In this document: positions 23,541 through 34,007 of the stretch, piece after piece
How positions within the stretch are numbered: position 1 is the first letter of the stretch
Layout of the letters: each line of letters opens with the position of its first letter
Source: Streptomyces sp. NBC_00162
Lineage (GTDB): Bacteria > Actinomycetota > Actinomycetes > Streptomycetales > Streptomycetaceae
NCBI RefSeq assembly: GCF_024611995.1
Contig: NZ_CP102509.1
Span: 3,720,001-3,784,000 of the forward strand
Direction: 5' to 3'
DNA length: 64,000 bases
Notes under the pieces: model-generated
The model's database searches: none
Seen by the model: only the letters and a program-made list of their open reading frames with translations
What the model was told of the DNA's origin: nothing
Made by a program: the position numbers and the translations under genes

Positions 23541-25287
23541 TTCTCCCCCTGTCCTTGCCCTTGCCCGTGCCCGTGTCCCTGCCCGCCTCCGGGGCCCGGT
23601 GGCCGGTGCTGCTGCTGTTGTGACTCACTCCGCCGATGCCGAACGCGCTGTTGTTCACCGATTGGATGAAGACCGCGCCCTCCGCGACGTTGACGGCCCG
23701 CTCCGCGAACTCCTTGGTGTGCCAGCCCGCCTCGTGCAGGGCCAGGGCCACCCCGCCGACGATCCGCTCCTGGATCGTCTTCAGGTACCGGTCCAGGTCC
23801 GTCAGCTGGAACAGCGAGGCGTCGGTCTGCGAGGCGAGTTCGCGTACGGAGACGGACGGTCCGGCCGGCATCGCCACGCCGTGCCCCTCGGTGGCCAGCC
23901 GCCACGGGATGCGGATCGCACGCACCAGGGCGAGCAGCGCCGGCCCGAGCGCACCCGCGCCGTTCGTGACCGCCCAGGTCACCTTGGCGAAGGCGGTGTT
24001 GCGCCGGTGCCGCTGGGCGATGTCGTCGGCCATCTGGAAGTGCGGCCGTACGGGCAGCAGCACGTGCGGCGCCACCTCCAGCATCAGCATCCCGCCCTGC
24101 GTGTGGACGCGGATGAAGACGGTGACGACGAGGTTCTCGTCCCAGGCCCCGATCCGCACGCGCAGGAAGTGCCGGCGGCGCTCGCCGCCCTCCTCCACGG
24201 CGGTGGCACGGTGCTCGGCGAACGCCCGCTCCGACAGGTCCGGGGAGTCGACGTCGGGCAGCCCGTCGGCCGGCAGGAACACGCACTCGTCGATGACCAG
24301 TTCCCGCAGCCGGTCCAGTACGGAGGCCTCCGCCTCCTCGGAGCCGTGCGGCGAGGGCACCCGCAGGGCCTCCAGCAGTGGCCGGATCCGTTCCACGATC
24401 TGCGCGTTGTCCAGCTCGTCCGGCTCGCGGTCGCCGCGCGGGCGCAGTTCGACGGACAGCTGCCACGGCAGGTGGGCCTGGCCCGCGCCGCAGAAAGGAT
24501 TGGCCACGTCGTACATGACCAGGGGTCCGTGCTGGATCCGCTGGATCCGCGCGCGGGCCCGCCCGAAGCGCCGGCCCGTCACCAGCAGGTCGCCCGCCCC
24601 GGCGGCGTAGCCCTCGCGGTCGAGCGAGGAGTGCAGGACCCGGGCGAAGTGGCCCCGCTGGAGCCCGGCGACGGTCGTGAGCAGGAGGAAGACGAGGACG
24701 GCGACCCACGAGTAGGCCTCCCCGTAGAACCGCCCCATCAGCGGCCACTCGAGGAAGATGCCGAGCGGGTTCCGCGCGATCACCTCGCCCAGGTACGGGA
24801 GGAACCAGCCGGATTCCGAGAAGCGCATCGGCTGCACGATGTCGTCGGCGAAACCGGCGACCACCCCCCACAGGACGTTGCCGAGCATCCAGACGGCGTA
24901 TCCGCGCAGGAGGTACTCGACGATCCGGCTGCCGCGGCCGGTCCGGTCGCGGCGCCGCTTGATCTGGCCGGCCCCGCTGAGCAGGAGCGCCGGGACGATC
25001 AGGAAGACGATGAAGGTCTGGAGCAGCAGCAGCCCGAGGGCCCAGACCGCCACCACCGCCACCGCCCAGGCCATTTCGATGCGCCGGGCGCGCAGGGCGT
25101 GGGCGAGGACGCGGGAGGCGTCGAACCCGTAGGAGGGCGCGGTGAAGCGCTCCTCGTGGACGTACAGCTCGTCGATCACCCGGTCCCGGTAGGCGGTGTC
25201 GAGATAGACGCCGGCGCACAGCAGCCGTCCGGCTTCCGTGTGCGACGGGTGTACGGGCGTTCTGCCGTCCTGGGTGGTGCCGCTCAC
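23518..25287 (-). CDS. unknown multi-pass membrane protein with C-terminal motif
   Basis: A 589-residue protein not assigned to a family. After about 70 soluble residues come hydrophobic helices (about residues 73-110, including AVAVVAVWALGLLLLQTFIV), more around 135-155, and another around 190-215 (WVAVLVFLLLTTVAGLQ). The soluble C-terminal half (about residues 290-540) holds alternating strands and helices and a region starting RELVIDECVFLPADGLPDVD. Near the C-terminus (about residues 545-560) is the NNSAFGIGGVSHNSSS segment, matched in the next gene's N-terminus. First gene of the operon. Confidence 0.6.
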   Translation of the reverse strand: MSGTTQDGRTPVHPSHTEAGRLLCAGVYLDTAYRDRVIDELYVHEERFTAPSYGFDASRVLAHALRARRIEMAWAVAVVAVWALGLLLLQTFIVFLIVPALLLSGAGQIKRRRDRTGRGSRIVEYLLRGYAVWMLGNVLWGVVAGFADDIVQPMRFSESGWFLPYLGEVIARNPLGIFLEWPLMGRFYGEAYSWVAVLVFLLLTTVAGLQRGHFARVLHSSLDREGYAAGAGDLLVTGRRFGRARARIQRIQHGPLVMYDVANPFCGAGQAHLPWQLSVELRPRGDREPDELDNAQIVERIRPLLEALRVPSPHGSEEAEASVLDRLRELVIDECVFLPADGLPDVDSPDLSERAFAEHRATAVEEGGERRRHFLRVRIGAWDENLVVTVFIRVHTQGGMLMLEVAPHVLLPVRPHFQMADDIAQRHRRNTAFAKVTWAVTNGAGALGPALLALVRAIRIPWRLATEGHGVAMPAGPSVSVRELASQTDASLFQLTDLDRYLKTIQERIVGGVALALHEAGWHTKEFAERAVNVAEGAVFIQSVNNSAFGIGGVSHNSSSTGHRAPEAGRDTGTGKGKDRGRSGGNERW

Positions 25288-25358
25288 CGAGTCCCCCCTC
25301 AGGTGTGGGAGGAAACCGTACGGGGCGGGGCGCGTCCCGGACAGGGCCGATCACGCCA

Positions 25359-25391
25359 AAAGGCCCCGGCGCACTGGGCGCCGGGGCCTTT
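25359..25391. terminator. intrinsic terminator of mdh
   Basis: A 14-bp perfect inverted repeat AAAGGCCCCGGCGC / GCGCCGGGGCCTTT with a 5-nt loop. Read on the minus strand it ends in TTTT just after the mdh stop codon, a good Rho-independent terminator. Confidence 0.8.
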
Positions 25392-25411
25392 CTCTGGCGG
25401 TGGAGCCTCGA

Positions 25412-26995
<1,584 letters not shown>

Positions 26996-27006
<11 letters not shown>

Positions 27007-27856
27007 TGGTGCTCCGTTCCGCGGCCTCGACGACGTTGACGAGCAGCTGGGCCCGGGTCATCGGGCCGACGCCGCCCGGGTTCGGGGAGATCCAGGCCGC
27101 CACCTCGGCGACCCCGGGGTGCACGTCGCCGACGATCTTCCCGCTCTCGTCGCGGCTGACGCCCACGTCGAGCACGGCCGCGCCCGGCTTCACGTCCTCC
27201 GGCTTGACCAGGTGCGGGACGCCCGCCGCGGCGACGATGATGTCCGCCTGGCGCAGCAGCCCCGAGAGGTCGCGCGTACCGGTGTGGCACAGCGTCACGG
27301 TGGCGTTCTCGGACTTGCGGGTGAGAAGGAGACCGATCGAGCGGCCGACGGTGATGCCCCGGCCGAGGACGACGACGTGCGCGCCGTTGATGCCGACGCC
27401 ATGGTGGCGCAGCAGTTCGACGATCCCGTACGGGGTGCAGGGCAGCGGGCCCGGCTCGTTCAGCACCAGCCGGCCGAGCGACATGGGGTGCAGGCCGTCG
27501 GCGTCCTTGAGCGGGTCCATCAGCTCCAGGACCCGGTTGGTGTCGATGCCCTTGGGGAGCGGGAGTTGGACGATGTAGCCCGTGCACTCCGGATTGGCGT
27601 TGAGTTCCCGTACGACCGCCTCGATGTCCTCCTGGGAGGCCGTCGCGGGAAGTTCGCGCTGGATGGAGGCGATGCCGACCTCGGCGCAGTCCTTGTGCTT
27701 GCCGTTGACGTACCAGCGGCTTCCCGGATCGTCACCGACCAGCAGGGTGCCGAGGCCGGGGGTGATGCCCCGGGCCTTGAGGGCCGCCACACGGGCGGTC
27801 AGTTCGGACTTGATCGCGGCCGCGGTGGCCTTGCCATCGAGAATCTGGGCGGTCAT
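26996..27856 (-). CDS. folD: methylenetetrahydrofolate dehydrogenase/cyclohydrolase
   Basis: A 286-residue bifunctional enzyme interconverting 5,10-methylene-, 5,10-methenyl- and 10-formyl-tetrahydrofolate. Markers are [25 protein letters not shown] with the catalytic Lys in the family YV-x-x-K motif (about residues 52-56), [11 protein letters not shown] (about residues 98-108), and the Rossmann motif [17 protein letters not shown] with the family PG/GRS-x-x-VG pattern. Length and domains are complete. It supplies 10-formyl-THF for purH/purN nearby. The leader upstream is long; I found no ZTP aptamer there. Confidence 0.95.
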
Positions 27857-28405
27857 GTACCCATCCTCCCGGATGGAGTGCCCCCGGTTCCAGTCAAGGC
27901 GCTCAAGCCCCGCGTCGGAGCGCGCGATCCACGGCTCGGTCCCCTTGCGAGGAAGCTCCCGGTCTCAACCGGGGGTGAAGACACATCCCGGGACTCGGAG
28001 CCGTTGGCATCCTTCCGTTGCGTGACGCTTTCGCCTGCGCTTGTGTACGGATCGTGACCGACCCTAACGTCCGGGTCGTGGGGATTCCTTCCGTGAAGCG
28101 GGCGTAAGACCTCATCGGGAGTCCTCCTCTCGGTCCGGGCGGTCCGGGCGGTCCGGGCGGTCCGCAGTGAAGCAGGAAACCTCACCCGTGAGATGGGACT
28201 CCCTTCTCCCGAAGGAGGGAACGAAGTCAATGCACTTGCACAACGATTCCCCGGCTCGGCGTGAACCAACTGGACAAGTCAAGGTCGGTCGGACGACGAT
28301 GACCGGAAAGAGTGCCGCGGGCAGTGCCGGGGGGCGGACCGTAGAACACAGCTTTCCTCCGCGCGTGCCGTGCGTCCCCGCACTTCCACGGAGGAACACC
28401 CCAAG
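27857..28405. other. 549-bp intergenic region with tandem repeats and possible leader
   Basis: The longest gap in the window, between divergent folD and a membrane-protein gene. It contains 3.7 tandem copies of a 9-bp unit GGTCCGGGC (28132-28164), a small hairpin CCCGGT-CTCA-ACCGGG (27958-27973), and a dyad CTCAC-CC-GTGAG (about 28181). No riboswitch family was recognised. A possible short reading frame from ATG 28230 (59 codons) has AAGGAGG 11 nt upstream and its stop overlaps the next gene's ATG (ATGA), but its codon use is unlike its neighbours (weak G/C third positions). Confidence 0.5.
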
Positions 28406-29017
28406 ATGAGCTTCGGCGACCCGAACAACCCGTACGGCCAGCAGCCCCCGGCCCCGCAGGGCCAGCCCGGCTACGGCTACCCGCAGCAGGCCCCGCAGGG
28501 CGTTCCGCCGCAGGGCGGCTACGCCTACCCGCAGCAGCAGGCCCCCCAGGGCTACCCGGCCTACCCCGGTGGCCCCGGCGGCTACCCGGGCATGCCGATG
28601 GAGATGCCGGGTCTGGTGAAGACCGCGCGCGTCCTGCTCTTCGTCGTGGGCGGCCTGCAGATCATCGTCGGCCTCCTCGCGCTGCTCGGCGGCGCCGCAC
28701 TGTCCAGCACGGACAGCGGCGCCACCGGTGACGTGGTCGGCGGCGTCGTGATCGCCGTCGGCCTCTTCGTCCTCGCCCTCGGGGTGCTGGCCATCGTCCT
28801 CGGCGCCAAGTTCGCCAAGGGCGGCAACGGCGTGCGCATCACGACGATCGTCTACGGCGCGCTGTCCATCCTGGGCGGCCTCGCCAACTTCACCAACAGC
28901 GCCTCCGAGGGCGGCGGTCCCGCGGCCGGCGTCATCAGCCTGGCCATCGGCGGCCTGATCCTCGCCGCGATGGTCACCGCCCCCGGCGCCGCCTGGTTCA
29001 AGCGCCCGCGCTTCTGA
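28406..29017 (+). CDS. Pro/Gly/Gln-rich tetraspan-type membrane protein
   Basis: A 203-residue membrane protein. Residues 1-65 form a low-complexity Pro/Gly/Gln/Tyr tail (repeated GYGYPQQAPQG units). Four hydrophobic helices follow (about residues 75-95, 108-130, 150-168, 180-196). Such proline-rich-tailed proteins are common at the Streptomyces envelope and may act as adaptors. Function unknown. The start was set at the ATG following GGAGG; an upstream in-frame start adds only unrelated residues. A strong bidirectional terminator follows. Confidence 0.78.
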   Translation: MSFGDPNNPYGQQPPAPQGQPGYGYPQQAPQGVPPQGGYAYPQQQAPQGYPAYPGGPGGYPGMPMEMPGLVKTARVLLFVVGGLQIIVGLLALLGGAALSSTDSGATGDVVGGVVIAVGLFVLALGVLAIVLGAKFAKGGNGVRITTIVYGALSILGGLANFTNSASEGGGPAAGVISLAIGGLILAAMVTAPGAAWFKRPRF

Positions 29018-29045
29018 TACCCGCGCTACTGAAACCCGTAGCCGA

Positions 29046-29090
29046 ACGGCGAAGGCCGCGACCCGCAGTGCGGGTCGCGGCCTTCGCCGT
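29046..29090. terminator. bidirectional terminator
   Basis: Perfect 22-bp inverted repeat (ACGGCGAAGGCCGCGACCCG + CA with its complement), essentially no loop beyond CAGTG. It lies between the convergent membrane-protein gene and purH. Confidence 0.85.
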
Positions 29091-29106
29091 TCTGACGGTG
29101 CCGGAC

Positions 29107-30690
29107 TCAGTGGAAGAAGTGCCGGGTCCCGGTGAAGTACATCGTCACGCCGGCCTTCTTCGCGGCCTCGATGACCTGCTCGTCACGGACCGAACCGCCC
29201 GGCTGGACCACGGCCTTGATGCCGGCGGCCGTGAGGATCTCCAGCCCGTCCGGGAAGGGGAAGAAGGCGTCGGAGGCGGCGTACGAGCCCTGCGCGCGCT
29301 CGGCGCCCGCCCGCTCGACGGCGAGCTTCGCCGAGTCGACGCGGTTGACCTGGCCCATGCCGACGCCGACCGAGGCGCCGTCCTTGGCGAGCAGGATGGC
29401 GTTGGACTTGACGGCCCGGCAGGCCTTCCACGCGAAGGCGAGCTCGGCGAGCTCGTCGGCGGAGAGCGCGTCGCCGGTGGCGAGGGTCCAGTTGGCCGGG
29501 TCGTCGCCCTCGGCCTGGAAGAGGTCGCTCTGCTGGAGCAGCGCGCCGCCGCTGATGGGCTTGAGGTCGCCCGGCTGGTGCGGGGTGCCGTCCACCTTCA
29601 GGACGCGGATGTTCTTCTTCTTGGCGAGGATCTCGACGGCGCCGTCCTCGTAGCCGGGGGCCGCGATGACCTCGGTGAAGATCTCGGCGACCTGCTCGGC
29701 GAGCTCGACGGTCACCGGGCGGTTGACGGCGATGACACCGCCGAAGGCCGACAGCGGGTCGCAGGCGTGCGCCTTGCGGTGCGCGGCGGCGACGTCCGTG
29801 TCCACGGCGATGCCGCACGGGTTGGCGTGCTTGATGATCGCGACGCAGGGCTCTTCGTGGTCGTAGGCGGCCCGGCGGGCGGCCTCGGTGTCCACGTAGT
29901 TGTTGAAGGACATCTCCTTGCCGTGCAGCTGCTCGGCATTGGCGAGCCCGCCCGGCTGACCGTCCGTGTACAGCGCGGCGGCCTGGTGGGGGTTCTCGCC
30001 GTAGCGCAGGGTCGACTTGCGCTCCCAGGCGCCAGCCAGGAACTCCGGAAGCACCGCTTCCGGCTCCGGGGCGTACACACTCGTGAACCAGGAGGCCACG
30101 GCCACGTCGTAGGCGGCGGTGTGCTGGAAGGCCTCGGCCGCCAGGCGCTTGCGGGCGGTGAGGTCGAAGCCGCCGTTCTTCGCGGCGTCGAGGACGGCCG
30201 CGTAGCGCTCGGGGCTGGTCACGACCGCCACCGAGGGGTGGTTCTTGGCCGCGGCGCGGACCATGGAGGGGCCGCCGATGTCGATCTGCTCCACGCACTC
30301 GTCCGGGGTGGCACCCGACTGGACGGTCTCGAGGAAGGGGTAGAGGTTGACGACCACCAGGTCGAAGGGCTCTACGCCCAGCTCGGCGAGCTGCCGCTGG
30401 TGGTCCTCCAGGCGCAGGTCGGCGAGGATGCCGGCGTGCACGCGCGGGTGCAGGGTCTTGACGCGGCCGTCGAGGCACTCGGGGAAGCCGGTGAGCTCCT
30501 CGACCTTGGTGACGGGCACCCCGGCCGCGGCGATCTTCGAGGCCGTGGAGCCGGTGGAGACGAGCGCGACGCCCGCCTCGTGCAGCCCGCGGGCCAGCTC
30601 TTCCAGTCCCGTCTTGTCGTAGACACTGACGAGCGCACGCCGGATCGGCCGCTGGGTCGTGGTCGGGTCGTTGCTCTCTACGGCGGTCAC
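29107..30690 (-). CDS. purH: bifunctional AICAR transformylase/IMP cyclohydrolase
   Basis: A 527-residue enzyme performing the last two steps of de novo IMP synthesis. Residues about 15-150 are the MGS-like cyclohydrolase domain ([15 protein letters not shown] near the start, and the [17 protein letters not shown] segment). The C-terminal part is the formyltransferase, with [13 protein letters not shown] including the catalytic Lys-His pair. Length and motifs are complete. It consumes 10-formyl-THF made by folD and produces AICAR-derived signals tied to ZTP control of glyA. purN lies just upstream, overlapping by 4 bp. Confidence 0.96.
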   Translation of the reverse strand: MTAVESNDPTTTQRPIRRALVSVYDKTGLEELARGLHEAGVALVSTGSTASKIAAAGVPVTKVEELTGFPECLDGRVKTLHPRVHAGILADLRLEDHQRQLAELGVEPFDLVVVNLYPFLETVQSGATPDECVEQIDIGGPSMVRAAAKNHPSVAVVTSPERYAAVLDAAKNGGFDLTARKRLAAEAFQHTAAYDVAVASWFTSVYAPEPEAVLPEFLAGAWERKSTLRYGENPHQAAALYTDGQPGGLANAEQLHGKEMSFNNYVDTEAARRAAYDHEEPCVAIIKHANPCGIAVDTDVAAAHRKAHACDPLSAFGGVIAVNRPVTVELAEQVAEIFTEVIAAPGYEDGAVEILAKKKNIRVLKVDGTPHQPGDLKPISGGALLQQSDLFQAEGDDPANWTLATGDALSADELAELAFAWKACRAVKSNAILLAKDGASVGVGMGQVNRVDSAKLAVERAGAERAQGSYAASDAFFPFPDGLEILTAAGIKAVVQPGGSVRDEQVIEAAKKAGVTMYFTGTRHFFH

Positions 30691-31310
30691 TGGATTGTTA
30701 CCTTTCGTCCCTCAATGCGGTAGCCGTGTCGGGCCAGGCGCCCCACGACATCGACGAGCAGCTGTCGCTCGACTTCCTTGATGCGCTCATGGAGAGCGGC
30801 TTCGTCGTCCTCGTCCCCGATCTCGACGACACCCTGGGCGATGATCGGACCGGTGTCCACGCCCGCGTCCACGAAGTGGACGGTGCAGCCGGTGACCTTC
30901 GCGCCGTAGGCGAGCGCGTCCCGTACGCCGTGGGCGCCCGGGAAGGCGGGGAGGAGGGCGGGGTGGGTGTTGATGAACCGGCCGCCGAAGCGGTCGATGA
31001 ACGCCTTGCCCACGATCTTCATGAAACCGGCGGACACGACGAGGTCCGGGGCATGGGCGTCGGTCGCCTCGGTGAGGGCGGTGTCCCACTCCTCCCGGCT
31101 GCCGTACGCCTTGACGGGACACACGAAGGTGGGGATCCCGGCCTTCTCGGCACGGTCCAGACCGGCGATGTCCTCGCGGTCGGCTCCCACGGCGACGACT
31201 TCGGCGCCGAAGCCCTCGGATCCGCCGGGGTGGGCGTCGATGGCGTCGAGCAGGGCCTGGAGGTTGGTGCCGGAACCGGATACCAGCACGACCAGGCGGG
31301 AGGCGGCCAT
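30687..31310 (-). CDS. purN: phosphoribosylglycinamide formyltransferase
   Basis: A 207-residue enzyme adding a formyl group to GAR in purine synthesis using 10-formyl-THF. It begins [19 protein letters not shown], and carries the family motif [22 protein letters not shown] with the catalytic Asn-His pair, and [15 protein letters not shown] containing the third catalytic Asp. Start placed at the ATG before AASR, the expected N-terminus; the frame extends about 40 codons upstream without homology. Translationally coupled to purH by an ATGA overlap. Confidence 0.95.
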   Translation of the reverse strand: MAASRLVVLVSGSGTNLQALLDAIDAHPGGSEGFGAEVVAVGADREDIAGLDRAEKAGIPTFVCPVKAYGSREEWDTALTEATDAHAPDLVVSAGFMKIVGKAFIDRFGGRFINTHPALLPAFPGAHGVRDALAYGAKVTGCTVHFVDAGVDTGPIIAQGVVEIGDEDDEAALHERIKEVERQLLVDVVGRLARHGYRIEGRKVTIQ

Positions 31311-31565
31311 GGGAGGCCCTTTCTCACGGGAATGCGGTGTTCGTCTTTGTGTGGTCATACGAAACTTCGGGGTACCGATATACGGGGAACCATACGAAGC
31401 CACCGACCGCCTGCAACGATACCGGCACACGGGACGGCCCCCGAGGGACGGGGGGACGGCCGGGCGGTAGCGTCTGGCCTACAAGCCGCAAACAGGCCTC
31501 ACCCACCTGGGCCTCCGCCGCGACGTCGCCCTGACGTCCATGACACAGGGGAAGAAACACACCCG

Positions 31566-32159
31566 ATGCCGGACCGCCGTCAGCCCGACTCCCCCACCGA
31601 CGACAACCCCTTCGCGGCTCCCCCGGAAGGCCGGCCCGACCAGCCGTGGCAGCCGCGCCGCGGCGGCAACGGCGAGGGCGGGGGCGGCGGGCAGGACCCC
31701 GAGGGCGGCCGGGGCGGCCCGGCGCGCTGGGACCCGACGGACCCGATCCAGCGCCGCGCCCGCTACGCGCTGCTGGCCGGCATGTGGGGCTTCTTCTTCG
31801 GGATCTTCGGGATTCCGTCGGTCGGTCTGCTGCTGGGGGCACTCGCCCTGTACTGGGGCATCAGTGCGCTCCGGGGCAGGCCGGCGACGGCGGAGGCCGG
31901 CCAGGGTGGCGCCCAGAGCACCCAGGGCGGACTCGCGGCGCTGGGCGAGGCGGCCCGCCCCCAGCGCACGGCGGCGGTGAGCGGCCTGGTCACGGCCTCG
32001 CTGGCGATCCTGCTGGCGATGAGCTCGTACGCCTTGCAGCTGGCCTACAAGGACTTCTACGTCTGCCGCGACGACGCCCTGACGAACGCGGCGGAACTCC
32101 AGTGCAACTCGCTCCTGCCGGACAACCTCGTGGGCGACATCCTGAAGGTCCGCCAGTAA
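31566..32159 (+). CDS. Pro-rich small membrane protein
   Basis: A 197-residue protein. Residues 1-65 are hydrophilic and Pro/Gly/Arg-rich; two hydrophobic helices (about residues 70-100, probably a hairpin) and one at about 140-160 follow, and the tail has two Cys (YVCRDDA and LQCNSLLP), probably outside and able to form a disulfide. It resembles DUF4190-like envelope proteins. The ATG was chosen over farther upstream frame because homology-like membrane region begins after it and an upstream start overlaps the divergent purN region. Function unknown. Confidence 0.75.
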   Translation: MPDRRQPDSPTDDNPFAAPPEGRPDQPWQPRRGGNGEGGGGGQDPEGGRGGPARWDPTDPIQRRARYALLAGMWGFFFGIFGIPSVGLLLGALALYWGISALRGRPATAEAGQGGAQSTQGGLAALGEAARPQRTAAVSGLVTASLAILLAMSSYALQLAYKDFYVCRDDALTNAAELQCNSLLPDNLVGDILKVRQ

Positions 32160-32252
32160 CGATCGCTCTCCGCCACCCGGCCCACCGGACGAAGCCACGG
32201 GGCGCCAACGCCCCGGCCCCCGCCTCCGCCGGGCGGGTCCGCCACGCGCGGC

Positions 32253-32378
32253 GCCGGCAATTGCAGCCCCGCCTGGGGGCACCTCCCAGCGGTAGCTGGG
32301 GGAGTTTGAGGCGCTGGGGGTCCCCCCAGCGGTAGCTGGGGGAGGGTCCGGGGGCGGAGCCCCCGCAACGGCGCCGCG
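32253..32378. repeat. dispersed modular palindromic repeat, copy 2 (double core)
   Basis: Contains the sequence CCAATTGC/GCAGCCCCGCC-type linker, a core CTGGGGGCACCTCCCAGCGG + TAGCTGGGGGAG, then TTTGAGGCGCTGGGGG, a second truncated core (CCCCCCAGCGGTAGCTGGGG), the TCCGGGGGCGGAGCCCCC hairpin, and GCAACGGCGCCGC. It lies between convergent genes, where it may end transcripts. The flanks 32160-32252 show nothing else. Confidence 0.75.
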
Positions 32379-32391
32379 CGCGATCGGCTGG

Positions 32392-33888
32392 TCAGGGGGT
32401 TGGTTTGCGGCGGGGGAGCACTCGGGCTCCGACCACCGGCGGGGTCAGCGACTTCGGCGGGAGCAGGTCCAGGCGGAGCCTGGGCACGACGGTCACCTGT
32501 CGGGGGGACCGCGGCGGGGCCGGGGCCGGGGGCTCAGCCGGGGTGATGTCCGGGACCAGCGTGCCCGCCGCACGGCGCAGGGCCGCCCACCGGATCTCCC
32601 GTACGCCGCTGTCGTGCCAGCCGTCGTCCATCGCCAGGGCCGGCCGGTTGCGCCACGCGTGCACCGCCACCGCCACCGGCACCGCCGGGAGCAGCGTCCA
32701 GACGAAGGCGGCCGCCCCCGTGGCCCACCACACCGGCCCGAACTCGGCCAGCGCCCGCGACCCGAGCGGCCCTGCCGAGGCCGCCGCGAGCCCGGTCATG
32801 ACCAGCCCGCACACCAGCGCGCCCAGCGCCGCCGTGAGCGCGGTCTCCCCGTACGCGACCTCCCGCGCCCGGCGTACCGCGAACCAGCCCACCGCCAGCC
32901 CGGCCACCACCGGCAGCCCCGCGACCGCCCAGGTCAGCGGAGTCCCGGGCCCCTCGGGCGGGAGCGCCGCCAGCAGCGGGAACCGGGGCAGGGCGGCAGA
33001 GCCCGTGAACCCGAGCGGGGTGGCGGTCACCCCGGCGCCGAGGGCGAAGCCGGGCCCGAGGGCGTAGGACGCCCCCCAGACCATGGCGTTCGGGATCAGC
33101 GCGATCGCGAGCAGCAGCACCGCGAAGCGGCCGGACCACACCCCGGTCAGCGCCAGGAAGGACCCCTGGACCTCCGTACCGTGCCAGGCGAGCGAGCTGC
33201 CGACGAGCAGCGCGCCGCCGCCCAGCAGGACGAGGGCCCCGCCCGCACCGGCCCGGAGCGCCAGCGCGTAACGAGGGCGTGCGACTGCCCTCCGTACGCC
33301 CCCCGGCACCCAGGACGGCGGCGGCCCGAGCGGCCGGCCGCGTACCGCCCACACCCCGCTCGCGGCGGCGAGCACGGCGACCAGCGGAACGTGCCAGGCC
33401 GCGCTCAGCGGATCGGCGGGCATGGGGCCGCCCGCCGCGTACACCGTGGCCAGGGCCCCGACGGCCAGATAGCCGCAGAGCACGGCCGAGAAGACGGCGC
33501 TGGCCGGCAGCGTCTCCTCCCCTTCCTCCTCGGAGGCGCTCCCCAGCCGGGCGGCCCGCCGCATGAGCAGTACGGGCAGCGCGACGAGCAGCAGGGGGGT
33601 CAGGCCGACGGGCGCGGGCACGCCGGAGAGGGTCTCGTACCGCACCAGCTCCGTCCCGTGGGCGAGCAGCCAGAGCCCGGCGGCGAGGTGCAGGGCCCCG
33701 CCGGGGCCGCTGTCGGGATAGGGGGAGCTGATCCACAGCACGATGACGAGCACGGCGAGGAAGCCGAGCCCGAGTCCGGCCGCCACGGCGCCGCCCACCA
33801 CGCATGCGGCGGCCGCCGGGGAGCGGCGCCGCCGGACGGCTCGCGGGGCCACGGACAACGGGGTCCCGCGTTCGGTCACTTGGGTCAC
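32392..33888 (-). CDS. PerM-like (DUF6350) division-associated membrane protein
   Basis: A 498-residue polytopic protein with many (about ten) hydrophobic helices, from about residue 22 to 450, then a short basic/Pro-rich tail. The family (DUF6350) corresponds to mycobacterial PerM, which supports cell division under stress. The start GTG 33888 sits after GGCGGGG; an upstream in-frame Met at 33954 is also open but adds residues unlike the family. Neighbouring purN/purH and sucC/sucD match the context I recall for Rv0955 (perM). Substrate or partner unknown. Confidence 0.75.
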   Translation of the reverse strand: MTQVTERGTPLSVAPRAVRRRRSPAAAACVVGGAVAAGLGLGFLAVLVIVLWISSPYPDSGPGGALHLAAGLWLLAHGTELVRYETLSGVPAPVGLTPLLLVALPVLLMRRAARLGSASEEEGEETLPASAVFSAVLCGYLAVGALATVYAAGGPMPADPLSAAWHVPLVAVLAAASGVWAVRGRPLGPPPSWVPGGVRRAVARPRYALALRAGAGGALVLLGGGALLVGSSLAWHGTEVQGSFLALTGVWSGRFAVLLLAIALIPNAMVWGASYALGPGFALGAGVTATPLGFTGSAALPRFPLLAALPPEGPGTPLTWAVAGLPVVAGLAVGWFAVRRAREVAYGETALTAALGALVCGLVMTGLAAASAGPLGSRALAEFGPVWWATGAAAFVWTLLPAVPVAVAVHAWRNRPALAMDDGWHDSGVREIRWAALRRAAGTLVPDITPAEPPAPAPPRSPRQVTVVPRLRLDLLPPKSLTPPVVGARVLPRRKPTP

Positions 33889-34007
33889 CCCGCCATGGTG
33901 CCAACGACACGCGCTATGAGCGGGTAACAGGCGAATGTCCGTGGTGTCGCTCAATATACGTTTATGTACTTTTTCGCCCAGGACTGTCGGGTCGCGGGGA
34001 GCGTGGC

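Noticed and set aside
27857..28080. Search for a ZTP or c-di-AMP (ydaO) riboswitch in the folD leader
   Set aside because: Neither the GACUGGCG/GCCUGGGC pair nor the conserved ydaO elements were found on either strand by eye.
28112..28399. A 95-codon minus-strand frame with repeated Arg-Pro-Asp
   Set aside because: The repeat is only the 9-bp tandem unit translated; there is no ribosome site or family resemblance.
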